Source: Aequorivita sp. UBA3180 (lineage in GTDB: Bacteria > Bacteroidota > Bacteroidia > Flavobacteriales > Flavobacteriaceae). Taken from it: 31,019 nt of DNA. This document shows positions 8,204 to 14,812 of the stretch, in pieces. Position numbers and translations under genes: made by a program. The notes under the pieces are model-generated. The model ran no database searches and was not told where the DNA came from. It saw only the letters and a program-made list of their open reading frames with translations. How positions within the stretch are numbered: position 1 is the first letter of the stretch; each line of letters starts with the position of its first letter. Location of the stretch: contig DEXQ01000016.1 in the NCBI GenBank assembly GCA_002364215.1, forward strand, positions 1-31,019. Reading direction: 5' to 3'.

Positions 8204-9079
8204 TCAGAAATTTTTTGTAAAAGAATCAATTTTGACCCGCAAACCATCGCTAACGCCCACCAGCGGAAGGCGCACTGTATCACCGCAAATTCCCAAAGAT
8301 TTAAAAACAGATTTAATTCCGGCCGGATTTCCTTCCGCAAAAATATAATCGATTGCCGGAGCTATTTTATAATGAATTTCATAGGCTTCATCAACTTTTC
8401 TATCCAAACCTAATTTCACCATTTTTGAAAATTCCTTTGGAAAACCTTCGCCTATAACAGAAATCACTCCTGCCCCACCGGCAAGCACCATTGGCAACGT
8501 AACCATATCGTCACCTGAAATTACCAAGAAATCCTTTGGGCATCCAGAAATCAATTTCATAGCCTGAACAATATCGCCTGCCGCTTCTTTAATCGCAACA
8601 ATTTTTTCGAAATCATTTGCCAAACGGATTACCGTTTCCGGCAACATGTTTGAAGCAGTCCTTCCCGGAACGTTATACAAAATTATAGGCAACGGAGCAG
8701 CCTTTGCAATTGCAGCAAAATGTTGGTAAATACCTTCCTGTGTAGGTTTATTGTAAAAAGGCGAAACTGAAAGAATAGCCGTAAAAGTGGAAAGGTCGCG
8801 CGTTTTCATTTCAGAAACAACCTCTTGGGTATTGTTGCCACCAATCCCTAAAACCAAAGGCAATCGCCCTTTGTTTGCAGAAACAATTGTATCGATAACC
8901 AACTGTTTTTCTTCTTTTGAAAGCGTGGCGCTTTCGGCAGTAGTTCCCAAAACCACCAAATAGTCAATTCCATTTTCAATATTGAAATTTACCACGTTTT
9001 TAAGACCTTCCACATCTACGGAAAAGTCACTTTTGAATGGTGTTATCAATGCTACGCCCGTTCCGATCAATTCTTTCAT
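8204..9079 (-). CDS. dapA: 4-hydroxy-tetrahydrodipicolinate synthase
   Basis: The 291-aa (beta/alpha)8 enzyme condenses pyruvate with aspartate semialdehyde, the first committed step to meso-diaminopimelate and lysine. The Schiff-base lysine is K164 (IVAIKEAAGD), with the catalytic Tyr at Y135 (IILYNVPGR), Arg140 and the TTAE segment at about 46-49 also present. Length is typical. It starts 1 nt after the stop of the DUF6913-like gene, so the two are co-transcribed. The other dap gene in the window, dapF, is in a separate operon. Confidence 0.95.
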   Translation of the reverse strand: MKELIGTGVALITPFKSDFSVDVEGLKNVVNFNIENGIDYLVVLGTTAESATLSKEEKQLVIDTIVSANKGRLPLVLGIGGNNTQEVVSEMKTRDLSTFTAILSVSPFYNKPTQEGIYQHFAAIAKAAPLPIILYNVPGRTASNMLPETVIRLANDFEKIVAIKEAAGDIVQAMKLISGCPKDFLVISGDDMVTLPMVLAGGAGVISVIGEGFPKEFSKMVKLGLDRKVDEAYEIHYKIAPAIDYIFAEGNPAGIKSVFKSLGICGDTVRLPLVGVSDGLRVKIDSFTKNF

Positions 9080-9080
9080 A

Positions 9081-9599
9081 CTACTCTATTTTGTTTAAAA
9101 TTTTCAAATATTTTTTCACTTCACTTTTAAAAGCTTCTGGTTTTTGAAGATCAACGGCTAAAAGTAAATCGAAAAGCCGTTCATCGGCCCCGTTAAAACC
9201 TATTTTGAATTTCGCTTTGCTCTGCGCAACCATTGCGCCCAGAAATTCATGTTTTCCTTTGTAAAAGCCAATTAGCACATCAAACGGAAAATCGAGAAAC
9301 TCCTGTGCGTTTTGATTGTGTATTTCGCCACGCCATGTAAATTCCTTATTGGTTATTTGATTTTGTCGAAGCGAAGGAATTTTTCTTCGCGTTTCCACAA
9401 AAGTGAAAAGTTTTACGTCCTTACGCTGCAGACCGAGTTCCTTTCCAAACCCATAAAGCATTTCAAAATCGTCAAAAAAAGCTTCGTCCACCAAAAAACC
9501 CAAATACTTTAAAGATGTATTCCTTTCTGAAATATCACGCTCCGTCAGGTTTTTTTCGGTGTGTTTTTTTAAGGAATGATGTTTTACTTTTTTCAACAT
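9081..9599 (-). CDS. Conserved flavobacterial protein, DUF6913-like
   Basis: This 172-aa protein has a very basic N-terminus (KKVKHHSLKKHTEKN) and a mixed alpha/beta body (LGFLVDEAFFDDFEMLYGFGKELGLQ, then DVLIGFYKGKHEFLGAMVAQSKAKFKIGF). There is no signal peptide, membrane helix or catalytic motif that I recognise. The sequence fits my memory of the DUF6913 family, found next to dapA in Flavobacteriaceae; the function of that family is not known to me. It lies 1 nt upstream of dapA and shares its transcript, which hints at a housekeeping role without proving it. A -7 box (TATTTTTG) is 22 nt upstream. Confidence 0.7.
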   Translation of the reverse strand: MLKKVKHHSLKKHTEKNLTERDISERNTSLKYLGFLVDEAFFDDFEMLYGFGKELGLQRKDVKLFTFVETRRKIPSLRQNQITNKEFTWRGEIHNQNAQEFLDFPFDVLIGFYKGKHEFLGAMVAQSKAKFKIGFNGADERLFDLLLAVDLQKPEAFKSEVKKYLKILNKIE

Positions 9600-9621
9600 G
9601 GAATGCCCAATTCTCGTGTGG

Positions 9622-9629
9622 CAAAAATA
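9622..9629 (-). promoter_or_regulatory. -7 promoter box for the DUF6913-dapA pair
   Basis: TATTTTTG on the minus strand matches TAnnTTTG perfectly and leaves a 22-nt leader to the ATG at 9599. I could not find a convincing -33 TTG at 17-20 nt spacing. Confidence 0.4.
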
Positions 9630-9690
9630 GCTATTTTCAAAATTTATTCTCTGCCAATTATGAAATCATTATAAAACAATATTTTTTTCC

Positions 9691-9805
9691 GAACCCGAAG
9701 GGTTCAAATATTTATAGAACAATGAAACACGAAGAAGATTCAACCACGGGGTCGTATGTTCGCACAATAAAATAATTTCTATAAATATTTCATTCCTTCG
9801 GAATG
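9691..9805. mobile_element. 115-bp symmetrical hairpin-flanked element (MITE/REP-like)
   Basis: The element reads: hairpin GAACCC-GAA-GGGTTC (9691-9705), arm AAATATTTATAGAA (9706-9719), a 57-nt centre (9720-9776), arm TTCTATAAATATTT (9777-9790), hairpin CATTCC-TTC-GGAATG (9791-9805). The 14-bp arms are perfect inverted repeats. Both hairpins share the core CCGAAGG when read in mirrored orientation, while their flanking stem bases differ in a compensated way. The centre holds a short ORF (9722-9775, MKHEEDSTTGSYVRTIK). It fills most of the 280-bp ligA-DUF6913 spacer, the longest gap in the window. Such symmetry is typical of non-autonomous elements or REP-type sequences; mobility is inference because no second copy or target duplication is visible here. 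Confidence 0.6.
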
Positions 9806-9879
9806 ATGTTCCACTTTAAAAAATTCATCGGAGGCATCCTTTTCCCTATTAACATTTAACACCTAACCCTTAACTTTCC

Positions 9880-11874
9880 CTATGAAATCATTTGCAAAAA
9901 ATCGTCTTCGGAAATGATGGCGACTCCCAAACTTTCGGCCTTGGTTTTCTTGCTCGGCCCCATATTGTCGCCCGCCACCACATAATTTGTTTTGGACGAA
10001 ATGGAGCTGGAAACCTTGCCGCCGTTGTCCTCAATCAGTTTTTTAAGTTCGTCGCGCGAAACTTTTGTAAAAACGCCTGAAACTACAAAGGTATTTCCTT
10101 GTAAAACATCCGTTTGATTGGCGAGTTTTTCAGCGGAAATTTCCAACTGAACTCCATAACTTTTCAGCCGTTCTATGGTTGCAATATTTTCTTCGGAAGC
10201 GAAAAAGGAAACCACGCTTTGGGCGATGCGTTGGCCGATTTCATCAACGGTTGTCAATTCTTCTTCGGAAGCGTTTTTCAACGCATCTATTGTTTTGTAA
10301 TGCTTTGCCAGCTTTTTGGCAACGGTTTCACCAACGTAGCGAATTCCCAAGGCGAACAGCACTCTTTCAAAAGGAATTTCTTTGGAAGCTTCAATTCCGT
10401 TTATCATATTCTCGGCACTTTTCTGCGCCATTCTTTCCAACGGAATTATTTGCTCTTCCTTCAAAAGATACAAATCGGAGTAATTATTTATCAAACCATT
10501 GTTTACTAAAAGCGCTACAGTTTCACCTCCCAAACCTTCAATATCCATAGCCTTTCGTGAAATAAAATGCTGGATGCGCCCAATAATCTGTGGCGGACAG
10601 CCTTCGGTATTGGGACAATAGTGCTGTGCCTCCCCTTCGGTTCGCACTAGTGTTGTTCCGCATTCGGGACATTCGGTTATATAATTTGTTGGCGAAGAAT
10701 TTGGATCGCGCTGTTTAAAATCCACTCCGATAATCTTCGGAATAATCTCACCGCCTTTTTCAACAAAAACGGTATCGCCTTCGCGAATGTCCAACTTTTC
10801 AATTTGATCTGCGTTGTGCAGGGAAGCGCGTTTTACAATGGTTCCCGCCAATTCCACAGGCTCCAAATTTGCTACGGGCGTGATTGCACCCGTTCTTCCA
10901 ACCTGATAAGTGATTTGATTTAAAACAGTGGAAACCTGCTCTGCCTTAAATTTATAGGCCATCGCCCAACGGGGCGATTTTGCAGTATAGCCAAGCTCTT
11001 CCTGCTGTTGCAGATTGTTCACCTTCACCACCACCCCATCGGTTTCGTAGGGAAGTTCGTGGCGGTGAATGTCCCAATAATTTACAAATTCCAAAACCTC
11101 ATCCAGATTTTTGGCGAGGTTGGCGGCTTTGGGTACTTTAAAACCCCAGTCGCGTGCTTTTTCCAAGCTTTCAAATTGTGTTTTTATGGGAAGCCTTGCG
11201 CCTTTTAAACTGTATAAAAGACATTCCAATGGACGTTTGGCAACTTCGGAGCTATCCTGCAATTTTAAACTGCCGGAAGCTGTGTTTCTTGGGTTTCGGT
11301 AAGGTTCTTCACCAGCCTCTACCCTTTCGGCATTCATCTTTGCGAAACCTTCAAAGGGTAAAACTATTTCACCACGAATATCAAACAAAGGCGGATAATC
11401 GCCCTTCAATTGCAACGGAACGGAACGTATGGTTTTTACGTTTGCGGTAACGTCATCGCCCTGAAAACCGTCGCCTCGTGTTACGGCTTTTTTTAGTTTA
11501 CCATTTTCGTAAGTCAAACTAATTGAAGCACCGTCGTATTTAAGCTCGCAGGTGAATTCCACTTTGCCGTCCACCATTTTTTCAATGCGCTTTTCCCAGT
11601 CTTCCAGATCTTCTTTTGAATAGGAATTGTCCAAAGAAAACATTCTATAGGTATGCGGCACGGTTTCAAAATTCTTGGTTATTTCGCCACCAACCCGAAG
11701 CGTGGGCGAATTGGCATCGTAAAATTCGGGGTGCGCTTTTTCCAGCTCTTGAAGCTGCTTTAGTTTTTGGTCAAATTCAAAGTCAGAAATTGTTGGAGCA
11801 TCTAGTACGTAATAATTATAGTTATGCTCGCGGAGCTCGTTGCGGAGGGTAGTGATTTGCTGTTCGATGTTCAT
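9880..11874 (-). CDS. ligA: NAD-dependent DNA ligase LigA
   Basis: The 664-aa ligase seals nicks in replication and repair using NAD+. Domain order is complete: the Ia NAD-binding region (NYNYYVLDAPTISDFEFD), adenylation domain with the nucleophile K112 in the KYDG motif, OB fold, four-cysteine zinc finger (CPECGTTL then CPNTEGCPP), helix-hairpin-helix region (around DEIGQRIAQSV) and a C-terminal BRCT domain (GNTFVVSGVFTKVSRDELK to the end). Length is normal. The start MNIEQQITTLRNELREHNYNYY fits the family, yet a -7 box ends only 4 nt upstream of the ATG, suggesting a very short or absent leader. The gene begins the long minus-strand housekeeping block. Confidence 0.97.
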   Translation of the reverse strand: MNIEQQITTLRNELREHNYNYYVLDAPTISDFEFDQKLKQLQELEKAHPEFYDANSPTLRVGGEITKNFETVPHTYRMFSLDNSYSKEDLEDWEKRIEKMVDGKVEFTCELKYDGASISLTYENGKLKKAVTRGDGFQGDDVTANVKTIRSVPLQLKGDYPPLFDIRGEIVLPFEGFAKMNAERVEAGEEPYRNPRNTASGSLKLQDSSEVAKRPLECLLYSLKGARLPIKTQFESLEKARDWGFKVPKAANLAKNLDEVLEFVNYWDIHRHELPYETDGVVVKVNNLQQQEELGYTAKSPRWAMAYKFKAEQVSTVLNQITYQVGRTGAITPVANLEPVELAGTIVKRASLHNADQIEKLDIREGDTVFVEKGGEIIPKIIGVDFKQRDPNSSPTNYITECPECGTTLVRTEGEAQHYCPNTEGCPPQIIGRIQHFISRKAMDIEGLGGETVALLVNNGLINNYSDLYLLKEEQIIPLERMAQKSAENMINGIEASKEIPFERVLFALGIRYVGETVAKKLAKHYKTIDALKNASEEELTTVDEIGQRIAQSVVSFFASEENIATIERLKSYGVQLEISAEKLANQTDVLQGNTFVVSGVFTKVSRDELKKLIEDNGGKVSSSISSKTNYVVAGDNMGPSKKTKAESLGVAIISEDDFLQMIS

Positions 11875-11878
11875 AGAA

Positions 11879-11886
11879 CAAATATA
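11879..11886 (-). promoter_or_regulatory. -7 promoter box immediately upstream of ligA
   Basis: TATATTTG on the minus strand fits TAnnTTTG and ends 4 nt before the ligA ATG. No clear -33 element. If used, the transcript would be leaderless or nearly so. Confidence 0.35.
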
Positions 11887-11892
11887 AAATTT

Positions 11893-11927
11893 TAAACCTC
11901 ACAGCTTTTTAAAAACTATGAGGTTTA
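11893..11927 (-). terminator. Hairpin terminator between aqpZ and ligA
   Basis: The arms TAAACCTCACAG (11893-11904) and CTATGAGGTTTA (11916-11927) pair with one mismatch. On the minus strand the stem is followed by AAAATTTTATATTT, a weak U-rich tail. It lies about 30 nt past the aqpZ stop. Confidence 0.6.
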
Positions 11928-11957
11928 TTATTGAAATTTTCAACAAATTATTAGCAA

Positions 11958-12662
11958 TTAATCATCAATAAAAATTTTACGAACCAGAGCGGCACAAAGT
12001 CCGCCAGCAATTGGGGCTACAATAAACAACCATAATTGTTGTAAGGCCATACCGCCTGAAAAAAGCGCAGGGCCCAAACTACGGGCAGGGTTTACGGAGG
12101 TTCCCGTAATTGGTATTACAACCATATGTATCAACGCCAAAGAAATACCTATTGCAAGTCCCGCCATCATTGGCGCATTGTGTCTTTCTGAAGTTGTACC
12201 GAAAATGACCATTAAAAAAAGGAAGGTAAAGACAAACTCAGCGATAAGCGCAGAGGTCATGTTATATTCACCTCCATAACCAGTGCCCCATCCATTAGAA
12301 CCTAAGCCCCATTCGGGCATTACGAATCCTGCACTTCCTGTGGCGAGCAGGTATAAAAGTCCTGCGGCAGCAACAGCACCAATACATTGGGCAATTACAT
12401 AACCCACCGTATCTTTGGCGGAAAGTTTTCCGGCAGCGAGCATAGCTATTGAAATGGCAGGATTAATGTGGCAACCAGAAATTGGCCCTATTGTATAGAC
12501 CATTACCAGAACAGCAAATCCAAAGGCTAGGGCAATTCCTAAAACACCAATACCAACTGGACCAGATTGGGTTACACTTGCAATTGTGGCGGCGCCACAG
12601 CCAAATAAGACTAAGGCAAATGTGCCGAGTGCTTCGGCAAAGTACTTTTTTGAGGAACTCAT
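11958..12662 (-). CDS. aqpZ: Aquaporin Z-type water channel
   Basis: The 234-aa inner-membrane protein belongs to the MIP family, with six hydrophobic segments. It has both Asn-Pro-Ala boxes: CHINPAISIA in the N-half and TSVNPARSLGPA in the C-half. The second half also has the His of the aquaporin selectivity filter (LIHMVVIPITGTSVNPAR) and the Arg after NPA, which favours a water channel over a glycerol facilitator. I chose the ATG at 12662 (MSSSKKYFAEALGTF) over a TTG two codons upstream, because it gives the standard family N-terminus. It is followed by its own hairpin terminator. Confidence 0.93.
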   Translation of the reverse strand: MSSSKKYFAEALGTFALVLFGCGAATIASVTQSGPVGIGVLGIALAFGFAVLVMVYTIGPISGCHINPAISIAMLAAGKLSAKDTVGYVIAQCIGAVAAAGLLYLLATGSAGFVMPEWGLGSNGWGTGYGGEYNMTSALIAEFVFTFLFLMVIFGTTSERHNAPMMAGLAIGISLALIHMVVIPITGTSVNPARSLGPALFSGGMALQQLWLFIVAPIAGGLCAALVRKIFIDD

Positions 12663-12758
12663 AATCAATTATTTAAGAGGTTAGACAACTTAAATTTAAG
12701 AAAACGAGTCTATTAATAGAATTTTGTTAAAAAGGAAGGTTAAAATGTTGATAACGAC

Positions 12759-13349
12759 TTATGTTCTGTCGGAATTTAGCCACTTTGGAATTTGGGGTGT
12801 TTTAAATTCCTGCATCTTTTTCAGCAATTGATTTGGATTCGAATCTACCAATAGTAGGTTGTAGTTTTCCATGGAAAGAAAACCTTTGCGAACCATGGTT
12901 TCAAGCATTTTTATAAGATCGTTGTAGAAACCGTTTATGTTCAAAAGCCCAATTGGTTTTTGGTGCAAACCCAATTGAAGCCAGGTTATTATTTCAAAAA
13001 GTTCTTCCAAAGTACCCATTCCACCAGGAAGCGCAATGAATCCGTCACTTTCCTCCTGCATTTTCAACTTGCGTTCGTGCATGTTTTGGGTGGTGATTAA
13101 CTCTGTAAGACCAAGGTGGACTACCTCTTTTTTCTTTAAAAAATTGGGGATGATTCCAATAACTTTTCCGCTATTGTCCAAAACGCTTTTTGCAATGGTG
13201 CCCATGACGCCTATTTTGGCAGCGCCGTAAACTAACGTAATATTTCGCTCGGCAAAGATTTCACCCAGTCTTTCAGCTGTATCGGTTATCGCGAGATCGT
13301 TGCCATCGCTACTGCCGCAAAAAACGCATATTTTATTTAGCTGGTTCAT
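12759..13349 (-). CDS. LOG family protein (TIGR00730), putative nucleoside 5'-monophosphate phosphoribohydrolase
   Basis: The 196-aa Rossmann-like protein has the LOG signature PGGMGTLEE at residues 108-116, the catalytic-region HERK (91-94) and the N-terminal CVFCGSS. Members of this family (Lonely Guy) hydrolyse cytokinin riboside monophosphates or purine/pyrimidine monophosphates to base and ribose-5-phosphate. In bacteria without cytokinin signalling the real substrate is often unknown, so I leave the substrate open. The start ATG overlaps the end of prmC by 17 nt, indicating coupled translation. Confidence 0.88.
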   Translation of the reverse strand: MNQLNKICVFCGSSDGNDLAITDTAERLGEIFAERNITLVYGAAKIGVMGTIAKSVLDNSGKVIGIIPNFLKKKEVVHLGLTELITTQNMHERKLKMQEESDGFIALPGGMGTLEELFEIITWLQLGLHQKPIGLLNINGFYNDLIKMLETMVRKGFLSMENYNLLLVDSNPNQLLKKMQEFKTPQIPKWLNSDRT

Positions 13350-14205
13350 TTAGGTTACATTTTATCATCCTATCCTTTCCAAAGATGTCCTTTTTTACTT
13401 GAATGTTTTTAAATCCTTCGCCTCTTAAAAGGTCGGTCAATTCATAAGCAAGATACTCATTAATCTCGAAAAAGAGTTTGCCGTTTGGGTTTAAATGGTT
13501 TTTTGCCAAGCGGGAAATGGTCCGATAAAACAGCAATGGGTCTTCATTGCCAACGTATAGCGCTGACTCTGGCTCGTGTTTTAAAACGTTCTGCTGCATC
13601 TGCTTTTTTTCAAGTTCGCGAACGTAGGGCGGGTTGGAAATTATGACGTCATATTTCTTCGGAAGTGTTTCCGCGGCTAAAATATCCTTTTGAAAAAAAT
13701 CAATTTTCACTTTATTCATTTCAGCGTTTTGTTGTGCAATTTTTAAGGCTTCTTCGAAAATATCCAATGCCGAAACTTTTGAATTGGGTAAATACTTTGC
13801 AAGAGAAATAGCGATGCAACCACTGCCGGTGCCGATATCGAGAAATTGTTGCTGGTTAATTGTTGATTGTTGATTGCTGAATTCACTATATATCCATTCC
13901 ACCAATTCCTCTGTTTCCGGGCGGGGAATTAAGGTGTGTTTGTTCACTTTAAAAGGAAGTCCGTAAAACTCTGTTTCTCCAATTATATATTGAATGGGTT
14001 CGTGGATTTTTAGGCGAAGGATTGCTTTCTGAAATTTTTCGTCTTCCATTTCTGAAACGGTTTTATCAGGGTTTAAAGCAATTTCTATTCGGGAAAGGTT
14101 TAAGTATTTTTCAGAAAGAATGTTGAAAAACGATTCTACTTCTTCCGAAGGATATAATCCTGAAAGAGTTTTTTTGAAATTGGATTTAAGTTCTGATATT
14201 TTCAA
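13333..14205 (-). CDS. prmC: Peptide chain release factor N5-glutamine methyltransferase
   Basis: The 290-aa class I SAM-dependent methyltransferase (PrmC/HemK) methylates the GGQ glutamine of release factors RF1 and RF2. It has an N-terminal helical domain (about 1-85), SAM-binding FLDIGTGSGCIAISLA (121-136) and the catalytic NPPY at 191-194. The start is TTG: a stop lies three codons upstream and the next Met is near residue 53, while the TTG gives the expected MKISELKSNFKKTLSGLYPSEEVE-like N-terminus. An unusual Gln/Asn/Ser-rich insert (SNQQSTINQQQ, about 110-120) just before the SAM motif is encoded by short DNA repeats. The gene overlaps the LOG-family gene downstream. Confidence 0.94.
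   Translation of the reverse strand: MKISELKSNFKKTLSGLYPSEEVESFFNILSEKYLNLSRIEIALNPDKTVSEMEDEKFQKAILRLKIHEPIQYIIGETEFYGLPFKVNKHTLIPRPETEELVEWIYSEFSNQQSTINQQQFLDIGTGSGCIAISLAKYLPNSKVSALDIFEEALKIAQQNAEMNKVKIDFFQKDILAAETLPKKYDVIISNPPYVRELEKKQMQQNVLKHEPESALYVGNEDPLLFYRTISRLAKNHLNPNGKLFFEINEYLAYELTDLLRGEGFKNIQVKKDIFGKDRMIKCNLNEPAK
13845..13880. repeat. Short tandem repeat tract inside prmC
   Basis: On the coding strand, degenerate units of the type CAATCAA, CAATTAA, CCAGCAACAA follow each other and encode the SNQQSTINQQQ linker. The tract resembles the low-complexity words in nearby intergenic spacers, and it stays in frame. Confidence 0.5.
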
Positions 14206-14217
14206 AAGTTTCTATTA

Positions 14218-14298
14218 ATGCTGTGGATGCTGTGGATTCTTTGGATATTATGGATTCTATCGTTTGGGATTTGGAATTTGGGGTTTGTGATTTGGGGT
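14218..14298. repeat. Low-complexity tandem words between prmC and GNAT gene
   Basis: The plus strand carries repeated, diverged units: CTGTGGATG, CTGTGGATT, TTTGGAT, ATGGATT, then GGGATTTGGAATTTGGGG and GTGATTTGGGGTTT. An open frame of 148 codons starts here, but it is made of the repeat plus the antisense of the acetyltransferase and is not a gene. Confidence 0.55.
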
Positions 14299-14784
14299 TT
14301 ACAAAGTCTTAAGCATATGCACCGGGCAGGAATAGTGGCCAGTGTCTCCCATTGCACAATCAAGATATTCAAAACCTGCCTGTTTATAGAGCTTTTGGGC
14401 GTGGGTCATGTATTCCATGGTTTCAAGGTATATTTTTTCAAAACCGAACTCGCGTGCTTTTGCCAAGCAGAAATCCATCATCTGTGCGCCCACTCCCCTG
14501 CCTCTAGCTTCGGGCAGGAAATACATCTTTTGGAGCTCGCAGACGTTGCCCTCATAATTGTCCAATTTTGCAACCCCGGCGCCCCCAATTATTTTGTTGT
14601 TTTCTTCCACCACAAAATAAGCAGCCTTCGGTTTTTGATAGGTTTCAAACATACAATCCAATGATTTATCGGCATAGGCGGTACCAACCTTTGGCACGTT
14701 GAAATCTTCCAAGACCCTGCGTATTACCTTGGCTATTTGCGGATTGTCCTGCTTTTCAATAAGACGGATAATTGGTGTGTCCAT
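14299..14784 (-). CDS. GNAT family N-acetyltransferase
   Basis: The 161-aa protein has a complete GNAT fold: beta-strand AAYFVVEENNKIIGGAGVAKL, the acetyl-CoA pyrophosphate loop ARGRGVGAQMMDFCLAKA (motif A, R/Q-x-x-G-x-G) and the C-terminal ETMEYMTHAQKLYKQAGFEYLD (motif B). It should acetylate a small molecule or protein using acetyl-CoA; no substrate can be inferred. The protein begins MDTPIIRLIEKQDNPQIAKVIRRVL, typical of stand-alone cytosolic GNATs. It is divergent from ribD, with only 28 bp between the starts. Confidence 0.88.
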   Translation of the reverse strand: MDTPIIRLIEKQDNPQIAKVIRRVLEDFNVPKVGTAYADKSLDCMFETYQKPKAAYFVVEENNKIIGGAGVAKLDNYEGNVCELQKMYFLPEARGRGVGAQMMDFCLAKAREFGFEKIYLETMEYMTHAQKLYKQAGFEYLDCAMGDTGHYSCPVHMLKTL

Positions 14785-14800
14785 TCTAATTAAATCCTTG

Positions 14801-14808
14801 TATTTTTA
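14801..14808 (+). promoter_or_regulatory. -7-like box just upstream of ribD
   Basis: TATTTTTA differs from TAnnTTTG only in the last base and ends 4 nt before the GTG start. No matching -33 element was seen, so this is tentative. Confidence 0.28.
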
Positions 14809-14812
14809 CGCG

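Noticed and set aside
8191..8205. Hairpin GAAAAG-AAC-CTTTTC overlapping the dapA stop
   Set aside because: No U-tract follows and the stem is short and AT-rich; no reason to call it a terminator.
9515..9775. Plus-strand open frame of 86 codons
   Set aside because: Its first part is antisense to the DUF6913-like gene and its middle runs through the hairpin and arm of the symmetrical element; only the terminal 17-codon piece merits mention.
14218..14664. Plus-strand open frame of 148 codons
   Set aside because: It starts in the low-complexity repeat and continues antisense to the acetyltransferase, with no protein-like features of its own.
14699..14812. Longer N-terminus of RibD from ATG 14699
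   Set aside because: The extra 38 residues are encoded antisense to the start of the acetyltransferase and do not resemble RibD; the GTG at 14813 gives the family N-terminus.
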